From Loripinus fragilis (lineage: Eukaryota; Mollusca; Bivalvia; Lucinida; Lucinidae): a DNA stretch of 64,000 bases. The position numbers and the translations under genes were made by a program. The notes under the pieces are model-generated. The model did no database searches. It was not told the DNA's origin and saw only the letters and a program-made list of their open reading frames with translations. The stretch lies in contig OZ026526.1 in assembly GCA_964019695.1 (NCBI GenBank), positions 11,687,754 through 11,751,753 on the forward strand, written 5' to 3'. Positions within the stretch are counted from its first letter, which is position 1. The number at the start of each line of letters is the position of its first letter. Of the stretch, positions 21,583 through 31,383 are shown piece after piece.

Positions 21583-23107
21583 GGCTCCAGGGGGGGGGGG
21601 GGTCTGTGCTCCCTTGATCCCTGAAATTAATGCATTTATCTCCCCAAATCCCTGAAAGAAAGTACCTCAGCTTCCTGAAAATAATTTATCTTTGCTCCCC
21701 AAATCCTTAAAATTAATTCAGCTTCTCCCCAAATCCCCCAAAATATAAGCCTATTCTCCCTAAAATGTAAAGTTTTTTCCATAGGATTAAATTCACATAC
21801 TTAAAAACTATGAAGCTATACGTGAGCATATGACTTAATATTCAATTAATAGTTTACGTTATACATCTTAAGATAGGACTTAGCCACGGACGGGAACTCT
21901 ATATAAATAGAGAGTCCTTGGCCAAGGAATAAACAATATATAATTATTTCAATGGAATGCATGACATATTTCTCAAAGTATGGGGCCATCCTTAAAATTC
22001 TGTTGCTGTACCTAGTAGAGTAGGTATAGAGGAATGCTCTCTAGACTTGATTTTTTTTATTAGTGACAGCTAGACCATTTGGTTTTCTTGGTGGGGGAGG
22101 GGCAGCTGTTTTTTCCAATAAAATTGAAACTAGATTTTCTAAAATACAGTGAAAGCATTAATTTTGTAACCATAGAGAGTGTGTTTTTTTTTAAAAAATA
22201 ATTGCTATTAGGCCCTATACGAAAGTTTACCTTCAGTTTTAACAAGCGAGAATATATCTGATCAACATTCATCAAAGTTTTAATAAAAAAAACCCCATCT
22301 AATTACCTAGATAGAGAATTGCATACCAGATGCGTAGGTAGCCCTGGTATGATGTTGATTATCACTTGTGCTAGGGGGGTTCGGGAAAATTTGATAAAAA
22401 TGGTGTGGTCTGGTGCATTCTGAGTGTTCCAAAGTTAGTTATTGTCAACCTAAAAATCAACATTTTTTTATAATAAATCGTCAACCCAAATTTTGTGCCA
22501 TATTTTTCTCTAAGATTAATCCAGATGCGCACTTTGGCACAAAAATAAATACATTCACAATTTACAAGGGGGATCGGGGGGAGGTAATAGCCCTCAGAAG
22601 CCAAAGAAATGTAAAAAAATGGAGGTTTTACGTTTTTTTACAGTAAATATTACATACAGGACGCATAGATTGTGAATTCAGATTCATGCTGGGGGGGGGG
22701 GTGGTGTGCAGATTTTTTTTATTAAAACGGTGCAATACGACCCATTCTGAGTGTTCCCAAATATGTTATTATCAACAATTTTAAGTCGAATTTTCCATGA
22801 TAGTAAAAATAAATTTCCATATCAGTTATCAATACAATCCAGATTAGCATGTTAGCAGGAAAGTAAATACATTTAGATATCCAAGGGGGGTCTGGGGTCT
22901 GCGGAAGATTTTTTTTGAAAAAAATCAAACAAACTGAAGGCTTTTCCTTTAAGGTGAGATTTTTTGTTTTACTTTTTTGCAAGGGCTCCCTAAATCCTCA
23001 AAACTATGAACTTGCTCCCCAAATCCCTGAAAATAATTACCAGTGCTCCCCAGCTCCCTGAAAATAAATAGCGATTCTCCCCAGATCCCCAAAACCCCTC
23101 GGGGCTC
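21583..23107. mobile_element. hAT-like non-autonomous insertion, 8-bp target duplication
   Basis: AGATCTGA at 21575-21582 is repeated at 23108-23115. The opposite foldback arm carries the unfilled site (20069-20085, CAGATCTTATTAAT, which is the inverse of ATTAATAAGATCTG), confirming insertion. Ends are GGCTCCAGGGGG and, inverted, GAGCCCCGAGGGG. Both flanks carry decayed CTCCCCAAATCCCTGAAA units (21600-21770 and 22983-23095). The middle holds two diverged repeats of about 330 bp (22370-22640 and 22685-22980), each starting with a G-run, whose minus-strand frames share CIYF, IWI and GTLRM. No transposase found; hAT is inferred from the 8-bp duplication only. Confidence 0.7.
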
Positions 23108-24347
23108 AGATCTGATACAGATTTTACTAAACGAATGAACCGTAAATGTATCATCTATTCATTTGGTTGGGGTGATTCTATTTTGAGTAGGAGCTTCCCA
23201 ACTGGCATTTGATAACACGTAACTTGTTTTTAATACATATGTACTTACAGAAATCATTTGACTTGAAAGAAGTCTACAAAATTATGAGTTTTCGTGACAA
23301 AATGTACTTAATAACCTTTCGCCATCAATGTATTTGGATTTATTTGCACCTCATATAATACAGAAAATATCTTAGCAGCCTATTATGTCATTTAGCGTTC
23401 ATACTATACAAACTTGAACCATAGCTTTGATCATTGGTTTAAATGTTTTTTTATTAATTAAGTTATTTAATTTTATGGGTACCCTTCCTTGAAAGGCCGT
23501 AAACATCTTTTACCCTACATATGGAAGAAGCATCATGCACATTTTGCTTACTGGATGTCAGTTGTCAACATTTTAACTTGTATTCAATATATGTATACCA
23601 AAAGAGATCATTTGCCAGAAAATATTCTACAAAATCATGGGTTTTCGCGACTAATGTACTTAATGACCTTTTGCCATCGGTGTATTTGGACCTATATGAA
23701 CCTTACACATGAATAATAATATTTTCAGCATCCTCCTGTATCATTTAGTGTTCACATTATGCCAACTTCAGCACCGCTTTTGATCATTGGTTAAATTTGA
23801 TTTTTATCAGTAAATTTGTTACTTGTATGGATACCCTTTTTGGTGGGCCATACAATTTTTCGCTCCAATAAATGGTAGCGAAATAATGCACTGTTTGCTT
23901 CCCAGATGTCATTGATAATATTTAAACTTGTTTCAATACATTTATACATAAGGAGGAACTTTTGTCAAAAAGAATAATAGAAAATCATGGGTTTTCGTGA
24001 CTAATGTACCTAGTGACCTTTCACCGCCAGTGTATTTGGACTTGTTTGCATCCATTGTATGATGCAAAGTATTTCCAGCATCCTTCTGTATCATTTTGTG
24101 TTCATAATATACAAACTTTAGCAATGTTTTTGATCTCGGGTTTAAATTAAGTTTTATTAGTAAAGTTATTTTTTTGTATGGGTGCCCTTTTTTAATGACT
24201 CGTAAAAGTTTACGCCCCAACATACCGAGGTGGCATCATGCATTTTTTGATTCGGGAGACTCTTAGCTTTAATTTGATATATGTTGCTGCTTGTTACCTT
24301 ATGGGGACCGGTATGTGTCACAATATGGTGGGTCTGCTGCAGCACTA

Positions 24348-24558
24348 ATTTACAGGTATCAGCTTACCCAGTTGATTCACTCTTCAAACAAGCGAATATG
24401 ACTTAATTATCTTTTTGTGTTATTCAGCGTCATTTGCGAAGTCATTCAAAAAAGTGCAACGTCATCATGACCTAATAAAGGCACATGCCGTGAGATAGAC
24501 AACGTTTATCAGGCAACGTGCAACGCTGCAGTTGATATGAATGGTAACTGATAAAACT
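24348..24558. mobile_element. Family E copy 3, right part (tail)
   Basis: Resumes at ATTTACAGGTATCAGCTTAC, then GTTGATTCACTCTTCAAAC, GTGCAACGTCATCATGACCT, AGGCACATGCCGTGAGATAG and GGTAACTGATAAAACTACC, matching 1270-1458 and 4305-4486. Confidence 0.8.
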
Positions 24559-24584
24559 ACCATCCACATGACACCAAAGAGGAA

Positions 24585-25305
24585 GTGATTATGATAAGGA
24601 AATACCACAATCACTAGCTACAAATCAAACCACATAACACTTACAGTCACTAGACATCAGGAACCCATTTATAGTAAAGCTGTCAGCTCTCTCTTCCTCG
24701 TCAAGATAATTGCAAAACTAGAATGGACACTACGCAACACACAACAAAATAAGAATCAAACACAGAACCCCCACAAACAATGGGAAGAACATTAAACAAT
24801 GACTCAACAACAACAGAACAACACAGAGAAACAATCTAATCAAATAAGCACACAATGATGACACAAATAAAATGGCTCAAGACTCTGAGATAGTCAGAGC
24901 TAATGAGCCACGGTGCGCCCAGCAAAAGATAAGCGTCAGGCACCAACCAGCGGATGAAAGCTTTGCGTATGGGCCGTCATTGAGTCTGAGGCCTGACTCA
25001 CCGTTGTGCAATTAAAATGGTTTACAGCTAGCATGCAGGCTGTCGCATGATATCCATGTTGTATCCCTCTTTTTTATAAAGTTTGATCATCCTTTTGAAT
25101 TGATCACTAAAATTACGCTTTCCAACAATTATTTTAAGTGTATAAACGAAATCTTCATATAATCCCAGCTTCAATACGCCCCATTGCAGAAGAGTTTTTA
25201 GACAATTGTTGTATTTTACAATCAACTCTGAGTGTCAGAGGTAAAATTTAGAAAAGGATTTATGAAATTGATAACCTTGTTTTTTCATAGCTTAGCAGTC
25301 AAAAC
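24585..25305 (-). pseudogene. Penelope-like element C-terminal ORF plus PLE-B 3'UTR
   Basis: Reading the minus strand from 25305 it gives LTAKL, INFINPFLNFTS and then an open run (25225-25028) containing LIVKYNNCLKTLLQWGVLKL-type and YNMDIMRQPAC sequence. This is collinear with the end of the retroelement ORF at 32600-32870 (KLLKQGYRYHK, FYRRYY, LKSLLRQG, INVLQQTACL). One stop separates the two coding parts. Beyond the ORF (24990 downwards) it continues into TTAATTGCACAACGGTGAGT and ACTCAATGACGGCC, and from 24850 into the PLE-B sequence, ending CATAATCACTTCCTC near 24590. This shows that PLE-B repeats are the 3'UTR of a retroelement related to the PLE-A type. The upstream half is displaced by a plus-strand insertion at 25312-25765. 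Confidence 0.75.
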
Positions 25306-25311
25306 TTGGTT

Positions 25312-25765
25312 TAGCTGTTTGATTAATTTTGCTCTGGCATTCGGTTTTATGGACTAAAGAGTCCTTATCTTTGTTTTATCTCATCTTGATTTGTATGTAC
25401 TAGGAGACGATGCATCGATATTTTTGGTGTCTTTTAAAAGAACCAAACATCTATGTGTCTTGATTCAAATCAGAATTAAGAAAGAGGCTGGTACCGTTAA
25501 AGATGTTTAGGCCCTCCAGTAATACTTTTACCGACCGTTCCAAGGTGGTGCTTCATATATGGATTCTTTCTGTTATTTTGTTTGTCTTTATTATACTTAC
25601 AGACTTGCAGACTTGTGATCAACTGCTTGGAAAGGGCTGATCTCTTGGCTCTCTTGTGTGTGATGTTTTCGTGTGTTTTGTCACATTCTCATATGGTGTC
25701 TCCGGTCAGGTGTGGGACTTAATTGTATCGTTCCTGATCTTTGTCTTCTTTTTACTTCTATTTGT
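25312..25765 (+). mobile_element. PLE-A 3'UTR copy lodged in a minus-strand copy
   Basis: Begins within the UTR (TTATGGACTAAAGAGTCCTT) and runs through GTTAAAGATGTTTAGGCCCT, GGGCTGATCTCTTGGCTCTC and GGTGTGGGACTTAATTGTAT to TCCTGATCTTTGTC. Minus-strand RT coding sequence resumes on both sides (25305 and 25778). Confidence 0.8.
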
Positions 25766-25777
25766 GAAGTCAACATC

Positions 25778-26510
25778 TTAAGGTAGAGTTATATGCTTCA
25801 ACAACATAAGCTTGATTATTGTGAAAAAGAGACAATATGTAGTCGCTCTCATAACACAACACAACCACTAAGAAAAAAGATCTGCAACAAGAGGAGAACA
25901 ATAAATGATCATGGGAATACCTATAATTTGTCGGCACAATTTAGAGCAAATTTTTATAAATGTATTGTCAAAAAGATAGTAGAGAGATTACCTGACCACA
26001 AATTATAGGTTTTTCACCAGTGAATAACGCGCGTTTCTCATTACAAGCAAATAAAGTGAGCCCTATCTGATAAAAATATTTTTTTCAATTCATTCAGTTA
26101 GTTGTTTTATTAAATTTTGAGGCAATTGAGTAAAGAGAGTAAAAAGAGTAAAACAATCATATGTATGCAAACTAGATGCTAGGAAATCTTTAGATTTCAA
26201 TTATTTAAGAATCTCGCCTAAAGTTTTAATAGACCAAAATAGATTTTTAACTTTCATCAAATAAACTGTTTAAAATATTTTATAACATGATATTTTTAAT
26301 CGCAAAGTGACAAGGAGTCAAAGTTATAGACAACTCACTAGTAGTACATGAACTAGAATAAGCAATAAAATGTGAAAAATATGGCCTTTTATGGAGTTTA
26401 GTCAACCTGCAATATAACGTAGGAAGCTTGTTTTGATACTCGTAAATCAACACATCGAACTTAGCAGCCATATGGTACTGGCTCCAATCTACGACAGGCA
26501 TATTAAGGCT
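25778..26510 (-). pseudogene. Penelope-like reverse transcriptase, decayed N-terminal and core part
   Basis: Minus-strand translation with several frameshifts gives NKLPTLYCRLTKLHKRPY and SSSCTTSEL (RT fingers; the first exact block lies in the 73-codon frame 26501-26280). Then follow SILVY, LFACNEKRALFTGEK, a degraded IPM..NC-type block B region (IGIPMII), LCYESDYILSLFHNNQAYVV and EAYNST. The order matches the copy at 31500-32230. The YLDD box is not present: the copy stops at EAYNST, where the plus-strand insertion begins, and about 110 residues are missing before it resumes at 25305. Head-to-head with the plus copy starting at 26530. Clearly dead. Class assignment to Penelope-like elements rests on the D..TLYT.LP, PMG and YLDD motif pattern of the sister copy. 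Confidence 0.7.
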
Positions 26511-26529
26511 ATGAGTATCATAAACTTAA

Positions 26530-27266
26530 CAAAACATTTTAAAAATTTTAATGCCGATACTATATCTAAATTCAATACCCTTGCGCGAGGGGCTATCTGA
26601 ACCATACTTTTTGGCGACTTAGTGTATAAATTAAAGAAAACTGTTGGCTCTAATAATCTTTAGCGCAGTTTATAAAAATAGTTTCTTATTATAAGAAGAT
26701 TAGGTATAAAAATAATTTATTGCAACAGACTGCATGCTTGGAGGTCAATCCAATCATGGTTGGTAATTTCGCTTTCCTCTTTAACTGGGCGCCGGCACGT
26801 CTGAACTCAGATTCTATGAAGTTTTTGGATTTAAGTCGTATCTATAGATGTTAGGGTTAGGGCCTGGTGATGTGTCTGTAGTCAGTCCCACCGCCATTTA
26901 ACTGTTGGATTTCTTTTGCTCCGATATTCAGTTGTATATACTGTTGAGTCTTTATCTTTGTTTTATCTCCTTTTTATATCTGGATTTGTATTTAATATGA
27001 GATGATGCATTGCTAAATTAGGGATCTTTCATGCGGAACAAACATCTATTTGTCTTTTTGATCCACATCTAGAATAATGGTGATGTTGGTACCATAAAAC
27101 TAGTTTTAGCCCTCCAGTAAAAATATTTATTACAGAGCGTTACAAGGCGGTCCTTCTTTTGTGGTTCATTTTTGTTATTTATGTTTTGAGTTTGCCATGC
27201 TTCTTGTCTGTTCATTGCAGCCTTATGGCCACCTGGTGGGAAAGAACTAACCTCTTAGCGCTCAGG
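26530..27266 (+). pseudogene. 5'-truncated Penelope-like copy with PLE-A 3'UTR
   Basis: Starts in the last part of the ORF: KHFKNFNADTISKFNTLARG, then FGDLVYKLKKTVGSNN, matching 32590-32760. It passes stops and reaches TTTAACTGGGCGCCGGCACG and the UTR blocks GTTGGATTTCTTTTGCTCCG, CTAGTTTTAGCCCTCCAG, TTACAAGGCGGTCCTTCTTT and GTGGGAAAGAACTAACCTCT. It breaks off at TCAGGTCAG (27266) before the usual 3' terminus, and a PLE-B fragment follows 20 bp later. It shares its 5' breakpoint neighbourhood with a minus-strand copy, a head-to-head arrangement. No intact codon run longer than about 25 residues. Confidence 0.75.
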
Positions 27267-27284
27267 TCAGTTCTTAGGTGAAGG

Positions 27285-27525
27285 TTCTGATATTGTTGCT
27301 TCATTGTTTAGTGTAACTATCGGTAAGCTTGTTTTGTTGTTCAGCACTTTATGTCCTTCTAGTTTTGTTTGAAATCATCTTGATGGGAGGGAGAAAGCTG
27401 GTTGCATTACTTTTATTGTCTTCCTAATGTATTGTGGCTGTAAGCGTTCTGTGCCTCTTCCTCGCAGTACCGTGGGTTGGTCGGCAGTGTGTGATTGTGA
27501 TATTTCCTAATTATACTCACTTGCT
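27285..27525 (+). mobile_element. PLE-B 3'UTR copy
   Basis: GAAATCATCTTGATGGGAGG, GAAAGCTGGTTGCATTACTT, CTCTTCCTCGCAGTACCGTG and GTGTGATTGTGATATTTCCT, ending TATACTCACTTGC. The 63-codon frame over its end is not a gene. Confidence 0.8.
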
Positions 27526-28029
27526 TTTTTTAGGCGGACGAAGATCTAACTTCTTGCAATTAGATGAAATTCTACTATCAATAATATATAAAAAATATTT
27601 AATTTCCAATCATGAAATGCATTAGACTCAACATGCAACGCTTGCACCATCGATTACAAAATTCTTGTCAGGAACCAGCAGATATTTCACATTTGTTGAA
27701 GTCTATCAGCGACAGAAATTTGAGTTTACGTCATTTAGACCAAATTCCTGAATCAGTAATACTTTTAAATCCCATGTAACTTTATTGGTATCAGGCTGAT
27801 GGCAATATTTAGAGTCCTTACAATCTAAAGAATGAAATATAGCAGTTTCAAGATCAACTTCAGTTACTAAGTTGTTATAGTTCATCGCTGAGTGAAAAGG
27901 ACGTTTAACCTTCTTGTAGTTAAGTGTTGAATTGATCACCACAGACCGGATATGCGGTGATCGAAAACTGACGTGACAATCAACTGACGCGGATCACTGT
28001 GCCTTATTAATAGTTTTAGATTGTAAATT
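27526..28029. other. Unannotated stretch
   Basis: A 78-codon minus-strand open frame at 27706-27942 has no recognised family. Nothing else. Confidence 0.3.
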
Positions 28030-28255
28030 CAGGTCACCAAGTTTCAGCAGCACTGTCGTTATTGAAAATTTAGTTCCTTAACCAAGACACATGCTGTGGG
28101 TACTGGTTCTTTTAAGCACACATAACATATTTTTAAGGGATAGTGGACAAAATAATCACACGTTTACGCTCAAAAGATTTGCTTAGCTTTGCCTATGGAA
28201 TCGTGTATTTAATAATTTGATACATGTACTTTAATAATCGAAAACGTTGTTTCGA

Positions 28256-28453
28256 TCTACAAAATGTATATACTGGCTCCAGTCCTTAAAACAATTTTTC
28301 ATCAATGTGTCAAATCATATACTTGTAGCCAGTCTAACTCTGATGGCTCTGTTTCATAAAACAGAGCCATCAGAGTTAGACTGGCTACAAGTATATGATT
28401 TGACACATTGATGAAAAATTGTTTTAGGGACTGGAGCCAGTCTACAAAATGTA
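28256..28453. repeat. 82-bp arm hairpin with 4-nt loop, flanked by 13-bp direct repeats
   Basis: Arms 28273-28354 and 28359-28440 are reverse complements with a single mismatch; the loop is CATA. The flanks TCTACAAAATGTA occur at 28256-28268 and 28441-28453. Almost no decay, so recent. It may be a snapback insertion or an inverted-duplication error; transcription would give a long perfect dsRNA hairpin. Confidence 0.9.
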
Positions 28454-28852
28454 GTACTAATTAAGTCAGATAGGTTCAAATGGACCGTTCTTTGTTTGTG
28501 GCCTAAGTAGGGCGATCTTTCATCGTACAAAACACTGTCTCTTTCATAACACAGGGGATTTGATTGGCATTTATTAAGAAATGATGCGTGGTATTAATCC
28601 AGCCTAATTCGTATGTACAGCCATGCAAATGTGGTCATTCAGCAAAAGTAAAGTATCCATTGGGAATAGCAATGTCGTCGGAATGATCGTACTCTTATTG
28701 AACCGATATGGGTATGGCACTGAGAAGGGATTGTTTCTTCGTCTTAACCTTCATTGGCGTAGTTCCCCTTACGCAGTTACGCACATGCGTAATTGAAATT
28801 GTACACATTCCAGGGAAATCGCATAATGTGTTAATATCGAATTTCCATGCCA
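28454..28852. other. Unannotated stretch
   Basis: Plus-strand open frame 28708-28968 runs into the next hairpin and is not convincing. Confidence 0.3.
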
Positions 28853-28923
28853 TAAGGAACTTTTCTTTGAGAAAAGAACTCGCTCCCACTGGGAGCGAAT
28901 TCTTTCCTTTAAGAGAAGTTCCT
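28853..28923. repeat. Imperfect hairpin
   Basis: AAGGAACTTTTCTTTGAG... AACTCGCTCCCA / TGGGAGCGAATT ...TTTAAGAGAAGTTCCT; about 33-bp arms meeting at CTCCCACTGGGAG. Confidence 0.7.
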
Positions 28924-29069
28924 ATTTTGAAAAGGGATGCAATTGATGAGAATCACTGCTCGTTCTAGTAGTCTCCCATTGATGTGCGTAACTTTTTCAG
29001 CGCTCTGGCTACGACCTTGACCGTTGTATACTAGTGACCACTAGTGACGCCTAAATGCGTACTTTACCA

Positions 29070-29127
29070 AACAGTAAGGACCCAGATAAAATGCCGCATG
29101 ATGAAGCATTTCATCAGGGTCAGCATT
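29070..29127. repeat. Family H hairpin (degenerate)
   Basis: AAACAGTAAGGACCCAGATA, AAATGC near the tip and CATTTCATCAGGGTCAGCAT. Related to the sharper copies at 41457-41497, 45466-45535 and 48263-48330. Confidence 0.5.
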
Positions 29128-29264
29128 ATTTTCTAAGCGTTCTTCAGAGAAAGATAAGCAATTAAATTTCTTAGAATTTTAACCACTCAAGAGATTTTGT
29201 AATACAATGTACATGTACTTTACAACAGTTTTCACGTTTATGGTTATAAATCGCATTTTATTCA

Positions 29265-29400
29265 AAAAGTAAGTGAGTGTGTACAGAAAATACCACAATC
29301 ACACGCTGCAGACCAACCTACGGCACAGCGAGGTAGGTCCACAGATCATTAACCGTCCCTAGAAGACACTCAAAAGACAATTTATACCCAACCCTAATTC
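29265..29400 (-). mobile_element. PLE-B 3'UTR fragment
   Basis: Inverted terminus AAAGTAAGTGAGTGTGTACA, ATACCACAATCACACGCTGC and AGACCAACCTACGGCACAGC. Confidence 0.7.
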
Positions 29401-30604
29401 CAAGAATGTGCGAGGATGGCATATTAAATATGGATTTGTAGCAAATAACATCACGAAGACTATGAATGACTGAGATATTCTTGATTGTAATGTCACTGAT
29501 GCAGTACGATGTACAATACCTCAAACGATCGCAATATTGCAAATGATCATGTGATTATCATTAACAAAAACTACAGCTGTATACATAATAATAATTTAAT
29601 TTGCCTCTTTGTTGGGGACAGCCTCCTGACAGTCTTCTCACATTCCCCCATAGGCCTTTGATAAATCGATTGAATGTAAAGCCTGGGGGTGATCCCTATG
29701 GAACCAACTAAAGATTGCCTATAGATTAGGGCGGGTGATCTCCCTGAGTAATCCAAGGCATCAGGTGAGTGGACTCACCTATTCGGCAGGTGATCCCACC
29801 AGGAAAAGGGGGTCAGTGATCTGGCATCTAGCAGATCACCATTGGGTGAATAAAAATTAGTTCATTGGTTTCAGATAATTGGGCGACCGATGAACGAACG
29901 AGGAACGTTGTCATGATTAGCGCCCTCTTGTTAGATTATGAACCTTTTTGGGGGACGGAGAAGACATTGACTAAAAGGAGACTAAACCCATGCATGCTCG
30001 ACATAAAAAGTAAAATAAACAACATGTTACAAACTGATAAAAGAACAAATGATCAGAGGAATAATAAAAACAATAATGTAACATTCAGCAGTCTCTAACT
30101 TATCGCATCACTCCTTGATATATTACCATGCCATACGTGACAGTATATTGAAAAATCGAAATAAAATTTGCATTGTTGACAATGGTACATTCAGCTTTAA
30201 TGAGCTAATGAAAGAAGGAGGTGTTGGGGTGGTGGCTGGGTTAAGCTTCCTGTCCCAACACAGCAACTGACTGCTCTGAGAACAAAGGAGCGAAGCAGTC
30301 TCGCCCTTAACCGCTATCTGATAGCTACATGTACCTTAGTTAACCAATAGAAATAGCGCTTCCCTGTGTTTGTCTAAACCTGTTGAAATGGAGTTCTAGC
30401 ATACGATATAATGCCTAGAGATGGTTTTATTATTACTCTGATTTACTGTTATGAAACATATGATATTTTATATGTAAAACAGAAGCCTTCACTATGATAC
30501 GTCTGAGATATGATGTACTAGCAATGGTTCGAAGTGCATCGTGCGAACCAGGGTTGCGTATAAATTCCAATTAAATTTAATTGTTAATTAAAGCATTGCA
30601 AACA
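29401..30604. other. 1.2-kb unannotated stretch
   Basis: 29685-29850 has several scattered GGTGATC/GATCACC motifs without a fixed period. No gene or known element recognised. Confidence 0.35.
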
Positions 30605-30925
30605 GCTCTTCTTTCCTCGTCAAGATGATTGCAAAACTAGAAGGACACAAAGTAATGCAATCGAAACAAAGACCAAACACAGAAATAATGGGGGGGGGGG
30701 GGGGTACATGAAACAATGAATCATCAACAGCAGAACCGTCGCCTTAGAGCATATATTAGCCTAAGTCATTCGTGGGGGGGGGGGGCTTAAATGCATTTTG
30801 CTGGCGCACAATCTTTGCCCTGGATTCTGTAGTTGTTAAAGACATAAAAAGTGTTTAGCTCGCTCGGCGGCTTCCTAACATGCATCATCACAGAGAAACA
30901 ATCTAATCAGATTAACACAGGAATT
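30605..30925 (-). mobile_element. PLE-B 3'UTR copy, interrupted
   Basis: Inverted PLE-B blocks at 30605-30740 (CTTCTTTCCTCGTCAAGATG, CAAAACTAGAAGGACACAAA) and 30885-30925 (CACAGAGAAACAATCTAATC). About 145 bp of unrelated, G-run-bearing sequence lies between, where the equivalent copy at 24780-24840 is continuous. Confidence 0.6.
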
Positions 30926-30927
30926 TA

Positions 30928-31383
30928 CGGTGGGTGATCAAAAAGTTCTCGGCCATATGTACGTCGGGCTACCATGGAATGAAAATGTGACCATCACTTT
31001 TCAATATAATCTCCCTTCAAGGAAATGCACTTAGCCAATCTCTGTTCGAGCTTTCTTATCCCTTAAAATAGAAGACCTTTTTACTCGTTTACTGCCTCTA
31101 AGACGCCTTCATTGCTTCCATACTGCGTACCACGAAGATGGTAGTTCAGTTTTGGGGACATTTAGAAGTCAGAAGGAGCCAAAATATGAGAATATGGGGG
31201 ATGAGGAAAGATGTCTAATCTACATTCAGTCGCAGTAGTCATGGCAACTCGTGATGTGTGGGCAGGGACGTTGTCCTGCAAGAGCAGAACAACGCGAGTC
31301 TTTTTTTTCCTCGCCTTTTTCTTGCGATTTCCTGGCGTAGCCGCCTCAATTTACCTGCATAATATGCACCGTTTATCATGTGA
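30928..31383 (-). pseudogene. mariner transposase, C-terminal half (split gene)
   Basis: Downstream half of a mariner-family (Tc1/mariner, DD34D) transposase. Minus-strand translation reads MINGAYYAGKLRRLRQEIAR, then VVLLLQDNVPAHTS with the second catalytic aspartate, PHPPYS and LAPSDF with the third, HLRGTQYGSNEGVLEAVNE, IRKLEQRLAKCISLKGDYIE, and stop at 30994-30996. Internal stops follow LAPSDF and VNE, and there are indels around the KKRRGK-like lysine-rich stretch. Beyond the stop, the element end CGGTGGGTGATCAAAAAGTT (from 30928) is preceded by TA, the mariner target. The N-terminal half lies at 33468-34018; the gap is filled by a Penelope-like retroelement in the opposite orientation. 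Non-functional. Confidence 0.9.

Larger units (their letters stand above)
18827..24347. mobile_element. 5.5-kb foldback-type element with tandem-repeat arms
   Basis: Terminal inverted repeat TAGTGCTGCAGCA at both ends, flanked by ATT on both sides (18824-18826 and 24348-24350), inside a family E element whose two halves flank it. The arms are long inverted repeats: 18890-20254 is the reverse complement, with drift, of 23104-24300 followed by 21475-21582 and 20862-20915. The central spacer is roughly 20350-20818. Each arm contains three diverged tandem units of about 350 bp (anchors GGGCACCCATA at 18997, GGGTATCCATA at 19350, GGGTACCCTTA at 19704). The right arm has been enlarged by a 1.5-kb insertion (21583-23107) and by about 550 bp at 20925-21474. 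No transposase is visible. The architecture resembles Foldback/Galileo-like or other long-TIR non-autonomous elements; the superfamily is undecided, and a 3-bp duplication does not fit the 7-9 bp expected for Galileo or Mutator. Confidence 0.8.

Noticed and set aside
24585..25765. Twin-priming inversion of a single retroelement
   Set aside because: The minus part carries its own complete 3' tail of a different type (PLE-B), so these are two elements.
29685..29850. Regulatory array of GGTGATC motifs
   Set aside because: Irregular spacing and few occurrences; plausible by chance or as a decayed repeat.
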